From Phallusia fumigata (lineage: Eukaryota; Chordata; Ascidiacea; Phlebobranchia; Ascidiidae), in the NCBI GenBank assembly GCA_008931825.1, contig QXVZ01027268.1:1-23017 (forward strand): a stretch of DNA of 23,017 nt. Reading direction: 5' to 3'. Every line of letters begins with the position of its first letter. The first letter of the stretch is position 1. The notes beneath the pieces are model-generated. The model was not told where the DNA came from. It did not search any database and saw only the letters and a list, made by a program, of their open reading frames with translations. Both the position numbers and the translations under genes were made by a program. Shown in pieces: positions 1-12,300 of the stretch.

Positions 1-2880
1 TGCCAGGGATGCTGTAATTGAAAGAATAAATCTGTTACAAACGTCAAAAATCATCACTTGACGTTATTACACGACACATCACGTGTTGTGACGTCATGAT
101 GGTCGGCTTCAAAAAACTTTAGGTGACAACATTCAAAATTTGTTGCAGACCATTTTACTTTTACAAACGCAATTCCGAGAAGCTGAGCGCCGTGCAAAGA
201 GCGTTACCTCGACCACGCTACCAAAAATTAATCAGTTTTCGGTGAAGAGGGACGATGGTGGGCCGACTTACACACATAAACAAATGTTCGGAGATTTTTA
301 ATTTTAGAAATCTCGTTGGGCCGACTCCAATATTTCGGCCTCTCCGATCTCGCAAAACGTGAGTTTAGCAAGTTTTGCCGCAAACATCACCGACTTACTG
401 TTTCTGCAAGCTCGTTGACATGAAGCAGAATAAAGTGAAGCCAGAAACACAACAAGCAGTGAAAAAGCAGTAGAAATAGCTGCCATACTTTGCTACAAGC
501 CTGAATGTAAACAAAGAAACCGGTTAACAAGATGTGGTAATATTTTTGTTGCAAATACAAATCCTCAATTACAATTAAAGAGCATCGAGTGCAAGTTTAA
601 CACATCGATTAAAATATTGTGCGGTCTAGATTGCGAAGGGTCTATCGGCAATGACGATTATTCATTTTTGTGGATTAATTTGGTACACGTTTTTTTGCAG
701 CGAAGACTTGTTACATTAGTGCGTGAAGGTATGGTGAAGCGCTACAAACGACTTTTCGACACTTTTCCTTTTCACACATTCTACTCATGTCGTGATTTAA
801 ACTCACTCGAGCACCACTGCTACAAATGATAACATGCTAATTGCTATGGAGAACCTCAAATTTGCTGCAAATCTTACACTGAAATCATCAAGTTTCCAAC
901 TTTTTGCATCGAAGTCAAACTAAAATGACAACTAGGCACACAGGACTTGTTTAAGAGTCAAGATCAACTAATTCGGTTCATATCTACGAACACAAGCAAG
1001 GACTTGATTGTATTGCAAACATTAGTTTCTGAATCTAAACCCTCGTTCGAAAGAAGTTGTCTCAGAATCACCCCAAGCTCTTAAGCCGAAAACAGTCGTA
1101 GAAACTCCATGCCCGAATGCTGCCCGACAGAGTGTGGCAAAAATCACGAGCTCACTCAAGCCAGCTTGTTGTGTAGCGCGCAGCAGCCGTCTAACACACC
1201 ACAGTTGGTGTTTTGCGAAAAATGGATTTTTACGACGGAATTTATTGGATAACACGCGGAAACCTTTAGATTGGTATCACATCCCGGTGAAGTGCAAATA
1301 TTAAGTGTAGTCCCAAGGCTACGCGGTGTCTGTTTACTTTCCTGTGGTGTGTTTGAAGTACTTGGGAATCCGTTTCAAAATAACTCCAAATTTCCACTTT
1401 AACAAACAGGTTTCAAACTGCATCCATGTTGTCCGTTTGTCACTAAATGTGTTTGACTTTTCAGATAATATTTACACTTCTTCTAGCAATACCTGAAACA
1501 CCACAAAATGCACGGCTAGCTTGGACAGATGACCAATTTGAATGTTTGCTAATGCAAAAATTAAACTAAAACTTTTTTCTTATTTGCGAGCTTTATATTC
1601 CAAGTGTTACTTTTTAAGGCGGAAAGAAGACGCAAAGCCACGTTTGGCTGCGAAAATGTCAATTTACCATAAACAAGAGTCATCACACGACCAGCGTCAA
1701 ACGCGCAAACAACATTCGGTGCCAATCATTCTCGCACGGTCCCACTAGACCTGCTCCACTACGGTGACGCTTTCCACGTTATTCAACTGAAATAATTTGG
1801 CTAAAAACCCATGCCCCGTGTGAACTCCAACATCGAATTCGCAAACAAACTATGTTTTATGCTGGGGCCACAAAACAACTTCATACACCATAGAGCACTA
1901 TTATGTCTCTTCTTCTTACATTGTAAACATTGCACGTAGATAGATTATACGTCACAGATTTTAAGGTAGTTTGTTTTATAATCCAGATTTTATGAGGCAT
2001 AAATACGAGGCCGATTTTCAAAGGTGTCACGCAATTTACGCAATTCATATAGAATGTTAAAATCGTTTTAAAAAATAGTTTTTTTTTTCATTTTAGACGA
2101 TACCGAAGGTAATAAAAGACGCATTAAGCTACATTTAATCTGCCAGCATCCAAGCCACATTATCCTCAGCATCATTGCAACAACGCTGTAAGCTGGCGCA
2201 GGGTCATCAAGGGCGTTTGAAGCTGATTCACTGGGCAAAATTTTTACGCCGAAGAAAAAAACATCGGTGAATCGCTTGCGTGTTCCCTCAAGCGTGACCA
2301 ACCGGGGCATTTTTGTGGCAAGCCACGTCACCAGTCACGTGACCGGGTTGGTTTGCGCTAAGCTGTAAACACACCGAAAACTTTGGGAAGCTTTATGCTG
2401 TTGTGTTTACAAAGGTTTTGCTGTGGGAAAATGTTGACGGTTTAGCCTCGAGAGAATAGCTGTTTAAACTTTGTGTTTATTACTTTGCCTAAACCGACTG
2501 TAAAATCTTTTTTCCTCGATCGTGTACTTGCCTTCTATTTCTGTTGCTATAAACATCAAAACGTTTGCACGATTTCTGTCTTGACATTTTATATTTGTCG
2601 CCAAGTTTTGCTTCAAATAAAACCCCACACGATGACGCATCCGAATTCGGGCGTTGTAAATTTATTTTAAATTTTTGTTGCAGCGTGATTAAACGTTTTC
2701 ACGCAAGAATGCGTGTTTCAGGCTCCAACCGAAACTTCATTAATCGCACGCTCAAATATATTCATAGGGAAGATTAAATAAACATGTTGCAAATAAACGT
2801 ATAGGGTTAAAATTTTATGGTTAACTCGGATTTGTAGCATGCAACTTGTCGCACATGTCATTTTCGATATCTTGTGAGCA
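1..2880. other. Intergenic sequence, no gene recognised
   Basis: AT-rich sequence with stops in all frames. The few open frames (for example minus strand 1022-1255 and 2068-2331) show no recognisable domain, no codon bias and no splice-linked neighbours. An E-box CACGTG (80-85) lies next to a perfect CRE palindrome TGACGTCA (89-96). Otherwise I see nothing that I can name. Confidence 0.6.
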
Positions 2881-2911
2881 TGAATTGGTTCAAGAATCCC
2901 ATGATGCAGGA

Positions 2912-2972
2912 CGTTCCTGATAATGACAACAGCGTTTGTCGAGACGTAGAAAAATTTACTGGCTTGTGTCTA
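2912..2972 (+). repeat. Dispersed repeat A, copy 1 (hammerhead-like core, decayed)
   Basis: Contains CCTGATAATGACAACAGCG then TTTGTCGAGACGTAGAAAAA and ACTGGCTTGT. These match the copies at 8903, 9957 and 14666. The core has point changes (CTGATAA for CTGATGA, GAGAC for GAAAC). The left inverted arm is not recognisable; the right arm survives only as ACTGGCTTGT. It is non-coding and probably a mobile-element relic. Confidence 0.7.
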
Positions 2973-3028
2973 TTGATTGATGAATTGGTGTGTTTGTAAC
3001 GATAAATGTAAAACGGATTGCACCACAA

Positions 3029-3103
3029 ATTGCCAACATATATAGACTTCAAACTGTGAACATTANATTGCCAACATATATAGACTTCAAACTGTGAACA
3101 TTA
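3029..3103. repeat. Two identical 37-base direct copies separated by one N
   Basis: Bases 3029-3065 and 3067-3103 are identical (ATTGCCAACATATATAGACT... to ...GTGAACATTA) with the lone N at 3066 between them. An N exactly between perfect duplicates is typical of two contig ends that overlap but were not merged. A natural tandem duplication is possible, because the repeat near 9026-9045 also places AAACTGTGA before ATTGTCAACATAA. Confidence 0.9.
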
Positions 3104-6100
3104 ACACAATAATAAGCCGACGAGCAAGTAGAACTGGGAAAAATAGTTTGGGCGACCAGCAATTACGAAGCACTGGTAACGGATGAACCATGATTAAGAT
3201 ACAACACACCCCGGGTTACACGTTGCTTGCCGGAAGCGTGGGAGTTAATTACAAGGCAATTACCGCTCAACGCCAATGCTCTGCTGATAGTTAAAGTCGC
3301 GCTATCGGCCCTGTAACTTGATCAAGGTGTCCCGTGAATGTTTTTATTCAGTTTTTTCCAAACACAACTTTCACTTCTTATAAAGAGTGATTTGTTTAGA
3401 AATGATTAAATAGAAAGATTATCAATCCTCTACACGCTTAATGGTAAATCCAGTTACTTTTAGACTTTGTGTTGTTTGTTTGTTGAGTAAACCTGTTGTT
3501 GGTTTGTGCGTAAAGCCGAAATATTGGATGCGTTGTGACGAGACTCATTTTAGTAAAATATTGGAAGTGTTTTTGAAGCGTTTTCTTTGCCAGTTTAACT
3601 TACAGCTAATTTAAATGCAACTTTAAACCAAAATCAATTTAAACATCAAAGAGAAAAACGTATAAATGCAAAACAGAACCCATATCCCTTCAAAGTTGTA
3701 AAGCCCCCGAAAAAACCATTAAATTAAATTTACATAAATATTCAAATCAAAGAATTGCTGAACATTTTCAACATCATTTATTTCTGCCAGGTCAGGGCTA
3801 AAAGCTCATAACATGTCAGGTGTGTTTAATTTTGCGGGAAGTGGCGCCCATAGGTTCTGTGATCGTTCCTGTTAATAGCAGTAATCTTGATAGCGAGCAA
3901 AGCGCTTTGCACTAATCAAGCGCTCCCTGTCGATTCGCCCACGGCAAACTGGAGGGGAGGGAATGAACGAGCGCAGGTTTTTGGGGAATGTCAGCTCACT
4001 GAGTCTTGTTCAAATAACGAGTTCACATGATGGAATATCTGGGATTGAATAAATATAAATGCGGTTTGCTTGGTTAAAACGGCCAAATGTGTTTTGAACA
4101 GATAAAGCCAAAGTTATAACCTTCAATGACGCTAGTAAGAAAATCTGTCCAGGAGTTGTCACATCAGCTTGTCAGTTGAGTTTTTTGTACAGATGAGAAT
4201 AGATTAAAGCACTACAGTGTTTGTTTTTGTGAAGTAATTGTCAAAATTGACCTTGACATTTATCGTAAACGGTGTCAACTGTTGAAAACGTACACGCCGC
4301 AAAAATACATAAATAACATTCATTTGTGTAAATTAAAAGTTTGTGGCACCCACACTATATGTGCTTATGAGTCTCAATTAACAATAATGAGGCATTTTGC
4401 CTTTTTTCAATTATGAAATATTTTAGAACGATAATGAAAATCCAACATCATTTAGCAGAAAACCATCGTAGCACAGATATGAATGTGGTGATTGTGCATA
4501 GGCTAAAAATTATGAATTCTTGATCTACTAGAGTAACAATTGGCTTAACTGAAAAGCTACTAGAGGAAAAAAGTTCTGAAGATTTTGTGTTTTAAGGTCA
4601 CATAAAGTTTATGCGGTTTTGGGCGAAATACTTGGAACAGACGCACATCTGTGTTAAGGTTTCGCTGAGTTGGGTTGAGTAAACAAAATGACAACGAGGT
4701 TTTCAATCCAAGCTCGTGGTTTTCTTCACTTTTTAGGGCTTTTATTGCCTCCGCTGTGAATCAACAAAACACAAATATCTGAGTAGGGAAACATATTGGA
4801 AGAACATGCAGGGCGAAATAAACATCTTTAAAGCATTTTTATGTGAAAAAGCTCATCAGAAAAAACCCGTTGTGGTATAAGTTGGGTTTGTAGCGAGTAT
4901 TTTAAAAACGAATGCTTATGTTCGTTCCATTGTTAAAACTCGGTGTGTGGATTTAAAGACTTTAGATTTGAGGTTAGGTTGGGATTTGTTGTCATCCACA
5001 TTTCAACTTCGCTAATAGCCAGCTATATCACAAGTAGTGCCTGGTAAAGCTTTAGATCACATCGTAACCAGCACTAAGTATTCGCCATGCTTGGTTTTTT
5101 CCCCGGTCTTGATTGGTTAAAATTTCAACCAATGTAACAGAGCCACGTTAAAGTTCCCATCACGTCAACTAGCACCAAAACATAAATCTACAATTCAAAT
5201 CGAAATTTGGTCAACAACTGTTGTCTCCCATAGGAGAAAGGTACCATCGAAACTTAAGGTAATTATAACTTGATTCCTCCACCACTTGAAGCTGTAACTT
5301 GCCAACACAAAAACGTGCTGTGCCCATGAGGGGTCGTAAAAAAACTTACACAAGAAAGTCGTTGATTTGTGGCTGAAAACAGTGGTTCGTGACAGGAAAG
5401 CGACACCTTATCAACAAGGCTCTTAAAAATCGTGCAGTTAGTGCATGGAATCCAAACACATAATTATCACCGAGTCTGGTTATAAAAGTCAAGTGAAATG
5501 TGAAATAACCCCACTTTGTTTTTCGACCCCCGCTCACCTGCTCATCTGCGTCAGCGACGTGACATGAGGGCTAACGCGTGTTTATTGAAGCGTGACGTGC
5601 TCAGGTAATTTTCTGCGCCAGGTTACAAATGCGTCAACAGATTTGCTCGAGGAGTTCAGGGGGTTTGGGGAATTTGTCGACCAAGTTGGCGTTTCTAACT
5701 AAGAAAATGTCAGCAATGGCTTGTTGTTGATGTAACAATTGGTGTAGCGGGGCCGGCTAGTGTAGTTGTTTGGTGAGTTTTGTTTTGCTGAGCTGTAAAA
5801 AAAAAGATATTTGAGAGTAACTACAGTTAATTGCCATTGTTGTTATTTTGCTTCGGTTTGTTTTAGGCAAGTAACTAAATTTGTGACGATCACTCATCAG
5901 AAACAGGTGGGATGCATTTGAATCAATATAAAAAACACGGCGAACAAAAAAAAAACAAAGTACAATACAGAATGCATCCTTTATGCATGTTCGCCTTTGG
6001 CGGGTGTTTAGCGAGCTTCGTGCAGTCAACTGTGACATTGTTTTCGTGAATCGCCCATACCAGTTTTGTGGAGGATTTATAGACCAACTTTTTACGGTTA

Positions 6101-6252
6101 AGTTAACAAAGCTAGCTAATGAAACCTCTTCAGGCAAAGACAGCAACGGTGTAATATCAGCTTAGGTGCTACTGGGCAACAGTCAACTTTATTATTTGGT
6201 CTACTATTATTTTTGCAAGAAACTTCCAGGTGTTGTTGTATAAATAGAAACA
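3104..6252. other. Intergenic sequence upstream of the receptor kinase gene
   Basis: No supportable gene. The 129-codon minus-strand open frame at 5757-6146 is rich in Lys, Ser, Phe and Leu, with no domain and no splice context, so I treat it as chance. Two GC-richer islands stand out from the AT background: 3200-3330, with TTAATTAC, CAATTA, CCGGAAGC and the palindrome CTTGATCAAG at 3317-3326; and 3838-3990, with the palindrome GCAAAGCGCTTTGC at 3897-3910. They could be regulatory, but this is not shown. Confidence 0.5.
6217..6252 (+). promoter_or_regulatory. 5' leader of the kinase gene; possible trans-splice acceptor
   Basis: The ATG at 6253 is the first in-frame Met after TAA at 6241-6243 and has a good context (GAAACAATGC). 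A TATAAATA at 6239-6246 is only 7 bases before the ATG, too close to act as a TATA box for a transcript containing this start. A T-rich run followed by AACTTCCAG (ending 6229) looks like a 3' splice site. In ascidians such sites close to an ATG commonly receive a spliced leader (known for the group; inferred here). A conventional 5' exon further upstream is also possible. Confidence 0.4.
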
Positions 6253-6373
6253 ATGCGACTTTACACGTTCTTGTGCGTTACTGTGATCTTCGGATGTCGA
6301 CAAACAGAGGCACAGTTTTTTGGACCTGAGACCTACATTATCCCGAAGAACTACGTCCGTCATTGTGAAAATG
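6253..6373 (+). CDS. Kinase gene exon 1: start codon and signal peptide
   Basis: Encodes residues 1-40 beginning [15 protein letters not shown], a hydrophobic secretion signal with a likely cleavage after TEA before QFF. The donor is ATG|GTGAGT and leaves phase 1 (a single G). That fits exon 2 (G+AC, Asp) and would also fit the exon at 11053 (G+AT), so exon skipping would keep the frame. Confidence 0.85.
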
Positions 6374-9300
6374 GTGAGTTGCCGTAAAGAAGAGTTCACT
6401 ATTTTTTTTGTTGTGACCTCATTTAGGAACGTAAATTGGCTTCATCTGTAGTTGTCAACTTGAATTCGAACCCGCGACATGAGCTTATCCGGGGACAGCG
6501 ATTAAGACGATTATGAATCGGTATAACGCCTCTTGCAGGTGTACTGTGATTTATACACGAGAGCGCTGTTACCGTATAATCCATTAAAACACAATTAGCG
6601 CCTCTTGTCTAACCACGAGTGACACTTTGCCCAACGAGCTATCAACGCAAGGTCAAAAGCTAAGTTTGCCACTACTAAAGGCGAGATTGAATTGTTACAA
6701 TCCTCCGAACCAGTTGGTTGTAAGGAAAACACATGAAGTCCGACATACTTGTTGATCAGACACACCACTTCACCCTGTCCGACTGAGAATACGGGAATGG
6801 TATTCAGCCAGAGTTGAAGAAATTGGAAACACGACGCAAATTATTCCCTACGCTCATCTTAATTGGACGGTCAACAATCCACAAAGTAAGTAGTGACTTC
6901 CTCTGTTCAATTTCCCTCAAAAACATCGAAGTCCGCAAGTGAAAACAAAACATACCAGCCAAGTTTGAAACGTAACGGATCTGTTCCTAATTCCTATTAA
7001 AAAAGGTATACGTGCATAAATAGATGTTAAAAGCTACTTGCTTTATTAATAAAATATCACTATGATGACATGAGTAATTACCCAAACGTTTGGTTCTTAA
7101 GCATGTCGTTTCTAAAAGGTATGTGTGTCAGTGTATTTTTGATGAAAATTTGTCATTTGTTTTGACAAATACTAAAATTCGCAGATTAAGCAAATAAACC
7201 AGCAGTGTATTGGTTAAAATAGTTTAGCGTTTTGACATTTGCTATTCACATATACCGGCTTAGATATTTCAACTGCGAATATTAAAATTGTGAGTTTGTG
7301 TACAAAAGTCTGCAATGTTTGGCAAAACATCATGCCCCAAAGATCAGCCGTGCAGAACTGTAGCATGACTGATACCGCCCAAATCACCGCCTGAAACGGG
7401 TTTGTGTTCTAAACTCGAAAGTCTCTGTTAAACTTTATTGTTGATTCCGTTCATAAAACACAAAATCGCAACGTCACTTTATTACGAAAAGAAAACTACA
7501 GGACTATGTTGATCAATCCACCGACATCCTTATAATCGTTGGTGTGCAACTATGAAATCAATAAACCTGAAACCAATATATATTGGAGCAAAACGGTCCA
7601 ATGAGCGTGCTGTATTTTTACGCTGGGGCAACTTCGACACGTGATAAAGTATAGTTTTATTACTTCGTGGATCAGTAACTTTCAAATCCATCCTTTCTAT
7701 TTGAATAAGGATTATGTTGTCATATACAACCTGTGGTGAACATGGATGTATTGCGGGGAAAATAAGTGAAAAAAGTTTGATGGTATAAGTAAGAGCCGAC
7801 GTCCCTCAATCAAAAAGACAGATTTTCTTATTCATAAATCAGGGATCCATCTTTGGGTTTTACTTTTTCAGCTGATGCGTTTCACAAACCTGTGCTTTTT
7901 TACAAACCTTTATAGTTCAGTATAATCGACATGCTTAACATTTGTACACATTTGATGTAACAGTTGTGGAAGAAAGAGTTGTACAAATAATTAAGTGATA
8001 ATTATATTTCACATGAGTGCGTAGTTGTTGTAGAAGAAACGATTTCAAATAAACTTAACTTAATTAAAGTACACATGTGTAGTGACGTCGTTAATTAATT
8101 ACAAGAAGCATCAATCAGTGTTAGATTCCTCAGATATCTCTGGGATTGCCAACCATACACTTGTGATTTTGCAATCCCCACCAGGCAACAAGTTTAACAT
8201 CCGGAATCAAATGATGCGGAAATTGCGCACGGTCTATGATCCGAACAATATTTGTACGAAGTAATTTTTTCATTCAAATTGCTCTGCAGATGCTTCGATA
8301 GATGGTTTCGCCATTTCATTCAACGTCGGGTTACAACTTCAAATGCCACCGTCCTTGTATCCATCAAACCAGTGCAACACGGGGTTGGTAGATGCTTGTA
8401 GTTGTTTGATAACGCAAACGCATATTATCTATTTTTCTTTGCTAAATACCCAAGCGAAATGCTCGTCCAAAGTGGAATGTAGGGTAAATAACCGGATACA
8501 CAACGCCTAGAAATGCAAGTAAAAGTAACTGGCGCTTTTTAATGCGCACACATGTGTTGCTCCCTAAATCAAAAACCTTTGGTTTCTTTTTTCGTCTGTT
8601 TTATTTTTGAATTTCAGAAATGAATAGCGTGAGTTTCGTATTGTTGAGTGTCTCCTAACATATCTTCCACATAACCGCTGCTTTCGTTACGTAAACAAAA
8701 TTCTAATGAGCGGAGATAATAATCGCAAGGTCATGATGACTTAGCACGTACTCGGCAAGTACTCTTTGCGAAACTTTGTTACTCTGCCGCGCGAGTAATT
8801 TTGGTTGAATTATGACGTTATGACACCGCAAACCCTCTGAAACTCGGTTCATGTAGGGAATCTTTCCAAATCAGAAAATAGACAAACCAATAATCTAACA
8901 ACAAGATACAAGCCAGTACTTGTGTGTGAAACTTTCCTGATGATGACAACAGCGTTTGTCGAAACATAACAAAATGTTTTACACCCAAGAGATACCTTGC
9001 ATCTCTTTATTGAGTCCATTTAAAACTGTGAATTGTCAACATAAGTTGGGTTGCGTTTACAGCCGAGGTCATTTCTGGGTGAAGACGAACGACTCATCAG
9101 TTTGTGAAGAGACTAACTCGACTTGTCAGGGCCAGACAACCACCAGTGAATGTTTGTGCAAAACCAACTGCAGTCTCATCCAGTTTAACACACGAGTCTG
9201 CAAACATGTCGGGAATTATTACATGGATAAACTCGGATACTTCACTGTCCCAGAGGTAAGCAAGACCTCGTGGGTTCGAATCCTATCAAATGTGCTATGG

Positions 9301-12300
9301 CCGATCTGACGTTGTACTACTAGAAACTGACATGTACAGTCGGCAGCGGTGTGTGTGAACTGATATTCGGAAAGATTACCAGTAGCTTGGTAGAGTTGGT
9401 AGAGCGCCAGCCCTGCATAGACTCCTGGCGTGGGTTCAAATCCCACCGCAGGTTAAGTTTTTATAACCCACACCTTGCTGACTGGAAATGGAAATGCTGA
9501 CAATTTTAACACGCCTGGCGTACTATGATTCATGCCAATAGTTTTTTAGTCATAAGGCAACGGGCAGAATAGAAGTTGAAGGTTAAACATGGATGTTTAT
9601 TTAAACCAATTCTGAAAGTCTTGAACGTACAAATTTCAAACCCACTAGAGTACTCTGTAAATAATGTACCTATATTTTCCAAAGTTCATCGGCATGGCAA
9701 CAAGCGGGTGACCCCAATGACGTCACCTTGCGGCTGTGACGTCACGTTGCTAAATGATTCGTTCTTTTGTTGCTGACTTCAGTACATTTTCAGGACGTCC
9801 ACTATTTGGAGTTCAAGGTTGAATGGTTCAAACACTACGCGATCCACGTACTTCCCTATTACAGGTAAAAAATTGTATTTGAGATCCAAAGCACATGGTG
9901 AAGTAAGAAACTGATTTAAGTCTTTTACAAGTAACTTTGCGCCGCTTTTCCGAGTCATTCCTGATGATGACAAAACGTAGAAAATGTTTCATACACAAGT
10001 ACTGGCTTGTATCTTCCTATTGTGATTCAAGTAGCTTTGCTAAAATCATACCGGCCACAGATTTCGCACATATGTTTGAAACTTTATTTGCAAACGTTTC
10101 GACAATCACAATAGCCTTAGTTCTAACATTTGCGACCAAAATATAATTACGATGTACAAATCTCTGGTAGTTATGTTGTTTATTAAAACCCAATTTCGAG
10201 AACTTTGCAATGTAATTTTGGCGTGCAAGTTCATAAATTAAACTATTAAACTGCACCATAGCTGCATGTCATGATACAAGCACACTACAAAATGACATAA
10301 TGACACTAAGAGCGCCAAAGAGCGCATCCAACGTAACAAATACTTGAAACTCGCGCAGACAATCGGTTGGCGACACAAATGCGAACAAAGTATCGTTTGT
10401 TTCAACTGTGTCCGACTGCATCGAATCTCTGGTGACGAACGGGGAGCTTTCTCACACTGAAGCAACCCAAGCTTGCTGTGGTAAGTTGAGAAAATTACCT
10501 TGTTGTTGTTGTTTGTTCCACTTTTGTTTCACAAGACTGTCTCGCTAACCATTCGGCCATCTTGGTCACTTACATGTGATGTCATGGCGGATGTTGTAAA
10601 TTGGATTTAGAACGGGTTTCTTATCCTGAGATCCTAGGGCATCCAGGATTCTTTATTTAGTTTACCGGTGTTTTGTTTAAAGACGTCCTTCTTTTGTGAC
10701 AAAATGTTTGGGTTCGTGACCTTGAAGCTTTTTCGTTATTTGTGCGGGAAAGGAAAGGTAGTCATTTGTCCTTTCAGTGTTTCCGAAAAACATAAACGTA
10801 AAGTTTTAATAATTGTCACCACAATACGTAACCTCACATAACATTACGGGCTGTATTAGACCTTCAATGGACAGGGGCAAAAATATCTCCAAAAAAAAAT
10901 ATCTCCAACTGTATTCAACCGGTGAATGTTTGTTAAATGTTACAATATCCAAATTTTGCTAAAACACAGAACGAATGCAAAAGACGTATTAATGGCAACG
11001 AGGTATGTTTAAAACCTAATGAATATATTTGTCTGATTTTTTTTGTTTGCAGATCACGGGTTTCTAAGCACAACGATAAGAAACTTTACTCTTGGAGAAT
11101 ATCTTCCTGATTTCAACCAACTTCAGTTGGATGTCATGGCAACGTGGCTTCCTCCAATCAACAGAACCAACTTCATCCAGTTCAGACCAACAGTTTATTT
11201 CATCGTTGGACACAACGTCTCGATCGATGTAAGATCACAACAATATATTGGGTATCAAAAGAAAATGTTTGCACAGAGTATATTGTATGAAAGAAGTTAG
11301 AAAATGTAAAAATATTCTTACGCAAGTTTTTTGAAATAGTCACTACTAAATCTCCAAGTTGCAGAATCCGAATTTAACTTTTGCCAGATAAAATTGACTC
11401 TTTTCTAATTACGCTTCAACCAGATGTTAGACGCAACCAATAAAAGTTTGTGGGAGTTATCACTAACCAAACAATTTTACTCGCTAAAAGCTATAAAATA
11501 TTTGATTTCTCCAAATGTTTCGACCGACTGTGTCACTGCCTACTCAGCTTGGGGCCAAATTTCCCCGTTTTCCTAAAACATATTTTGCGGATAATTTCCC
11601 CACATTTGTTAAACTATGTTCATGTACAGAAAGATTTTTACCAACCTTAAACTTGTCGTTTCAAATTCAGTTCCAAATTCGACTCGCGCATAATTTTGAA
11701 CCGTTTCCTTTAACACAACAAAATAATTCGAGCGGTTTCCTTTAACCATTCTTCGCGTGACCGTAGAACGGAAGCTGGGTGAATCTGACGGAAGCTGAGA
11801 AAGAGAAGCGAGCCGCTTGTGACGACACAACGGAGAAATACGAGGCTGTGATTCGCGACGTGGGTGCGGGAGGATACCTGCAAGTCCTCATCAGATCCCA
11901 GTATGAGAGGAACTTTAGTCTTCAGTTTTGTGGAGACCCGTTCGTGAAAGACCGATGCATGTCGGAACCGTGGGTCTTCACCCCAAGTAAGTGACATCAT
12001 TTGCAGAAGAGCAGTTAGGTTGAGTTGAGTTTATTTCTCTTGGTAAAACAATCATAGCGACATAATTGCAGTGAACAGTTCCTCGGGCTGGTTTAAAGGA
12101 TGCCCGAAAAAGTTAGAGCTGACTTACATTGGCCAGGCGCGTAAATAGTCTCATTTAAAAAAGTTTTATAAATTAGGTGAATTGTGCTGGTTATATAACT
12201 AAAAAAAAATTAAAACCGAAGCTTAGCCCAAATCATGTAATTACATGGATTCGTATTATTTACAAAAGCTATTACAGCTTGGCTTTTAAAGTGCACGATT

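Noticed and set aside
1022..1255. 77-codon minus-strand open frame
   Set aside because: Basic, no recognisable domain, no neighbouring exon in phase; likely chance or an unknown repeat.
5757..6146. 129-codon minus-strand open frame as a gene
   Set aside because: No domain, no splice partners, low-complexity composition.
6239..6246. TATA box driving the kinase gene
   Set aside because: It lies 7 bases before the start codon; a start site about 30 bases downstream would remove the ATG and signal peptide.
9219..9446. Minus-strand open frame beginning MGFEPT
   Set aside because: It is the antisense of the tRNA-like T arm of a SINE.
9378..9453. Functional tRNA gene (also at 12872 and 16987)
   Set aside because: Anticodon arms do not fold, D stems are broken, and a non-tRNA 3' block is shared by all three, so these are SINE heads.
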